Source of the DNA: CAYHCE01 sp964355015 | GTDB taxonomy: Bacteria > Cyanobacteriota > Cyanobacteriia > PCC-6307 > Cyanobiaceae | Direction of reading: 5' to 3' | Assembly: GCA_964355015.1 (NCBI GenBank) | Contig: CAYHCE010000077.1 | Coordinates: 1 to 6,418 of the forward strand | DNA length: 6,418 nucleotides | Shown here: in pieces, positions 6,332-6,418 of the stretch | Position numbering within the stretch: the first letter of the stretch is position 1 | Layout of the letters: each line of letters starts with the position of its first letter | Translations under genes and position numbers: made by a program | The notes under the pieces: generated by a model | The model's database searches: none | What the model saw: the letters and a program-made list of their open reading frames with translations, nothing else | What the model was told of the DNA's origin: nothing

Positions 6332-6418
6332 GATTGGACAGACCCTCACTGCTGCGTTCCACTGCCAGCACGGAATTGAAGGGCAGGCCGGTGCTGTTCA
6401 CGCCCAGCTTCGCGCGGG
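6332..6418. repeat. Right copy of the glutaminase direct repeat
   Basis: Partner of bases 1-87, on the same strand and about 6.33 kb away. Five of the seven differences are silent in the glutaminase frame; the other two change Gly to Ser and Glu to Ala relative to copy 1. Confidence 0.9.

Larger units (their letters stand above)
5722..6418 (-). pseudogene. glsA: Glutaminase, copy 2, frameshifted (runs off the right edge)
   Basis: Paralogue of copy 1, visible from about residue 99 of the family to the C-terminus. The upstream part (6418 to about 6252) reads RAKLGVNSTGLPFNS, then MVNAGAI (about 6329-6309, containing an active-site Asn) and AKWAFIQGG. At a run of seven G (C7 at 6246-6252 on the plus strand) the frame is lost: read straight on, it continues as unrelated sequence to a stop at 6078-6080. 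In the neighbouring frame the family sequence resumes at once (VSRFAGRPLQI) and continues to the stop at 5722-5724. That part has the expected Glu/Asn region SELAPN (6195-6178), YTRQC (6099-6085), LYETSGDW and KSGV (5898-5887). One extra G would restore a normal glutaminase. Apart from this, both halves are well conserved, so a recent mutation, a phase-variable tract or a sequencing error are all possible. The SxxK region lies outside the window. Separate use of the 6267 ATG would give a fragment without the nucleophile. Confidence 0.88.

Noticed and set aside
1..6418. Direct repeats at the two ends as insertion-sequence ends or a circular-molecule overlap
   Set aside because: The repeats are in-frame glutaminase coding sequence with 7 mismatches in 87 bases, mainly silent, which fits gene paralogues; a circular overlap would be identical and transposon ends would be inverted or flanked by a transposase.

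Overview
The window is a very GC-rich, tightly packed bacterial segment. It most resembles a picocyanobacterium-type genome (Cyanobium / high-GC Synechococcus). That assignment is an inference: it rests mainly on an outer-membrane barrel protein of the cyanobacterial 'iron uptake porin'/SomA type, supported by the short intergenic gaps and the presence of Anbu and GltS. No rRNA or other taxonomic marker is present. I found no RNA genes, CRISPR arrays or transposases.

Layout from left to right: (1) the N-terminal 125 codons of a serine-dependent glutaminase (glsA copy 1, minus strand), cut by the left edge; (2) a complete Anbu proteasome-like peptidase (minus strand), 17 nt upstream of copy 1 and probably in the same operon; (3) a divergent intergenic region of about 130 bp; (4) a plus-strand run of a SulP/STAS anion transporter, an outer-membrane porin lacking the usual cyanobacterial SLH anchor, and a GltS-type sodium/glutamate symporter; (5) a second glutaminase (copy 2, minus strand), convergent with gltS, cut by the right edge and broken in frame at a run of seven G. 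Every stretch over about 150 bases is accounted for by a gene.

Functionally, the cassette pairs an outer-membrane pore with two inner-membrane anion carriers. It is flanked on both sides by enzymes that turn glutamine into glutamate plus ammonia, so glutamate supply (uptake by GltS, production by glutaminase) is the theme I infer. The sulP substrate is uncertain, with sulfate most likely by resemblance.

The main points of interest are: the two same-strand glutaminase copies (80 of 87 bases identical where both are visible, with 5 of 7 differences silent), which form long direct repeats around the cassette; the single-base frameshift in copy 2; the Anbu-glutaminase pairing without Anbu's usual partner genes; and the SLH-less porin. 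None of these by itself shows a new system. They describe an unusual accessory uptake and nitrogen-metabolism locus.
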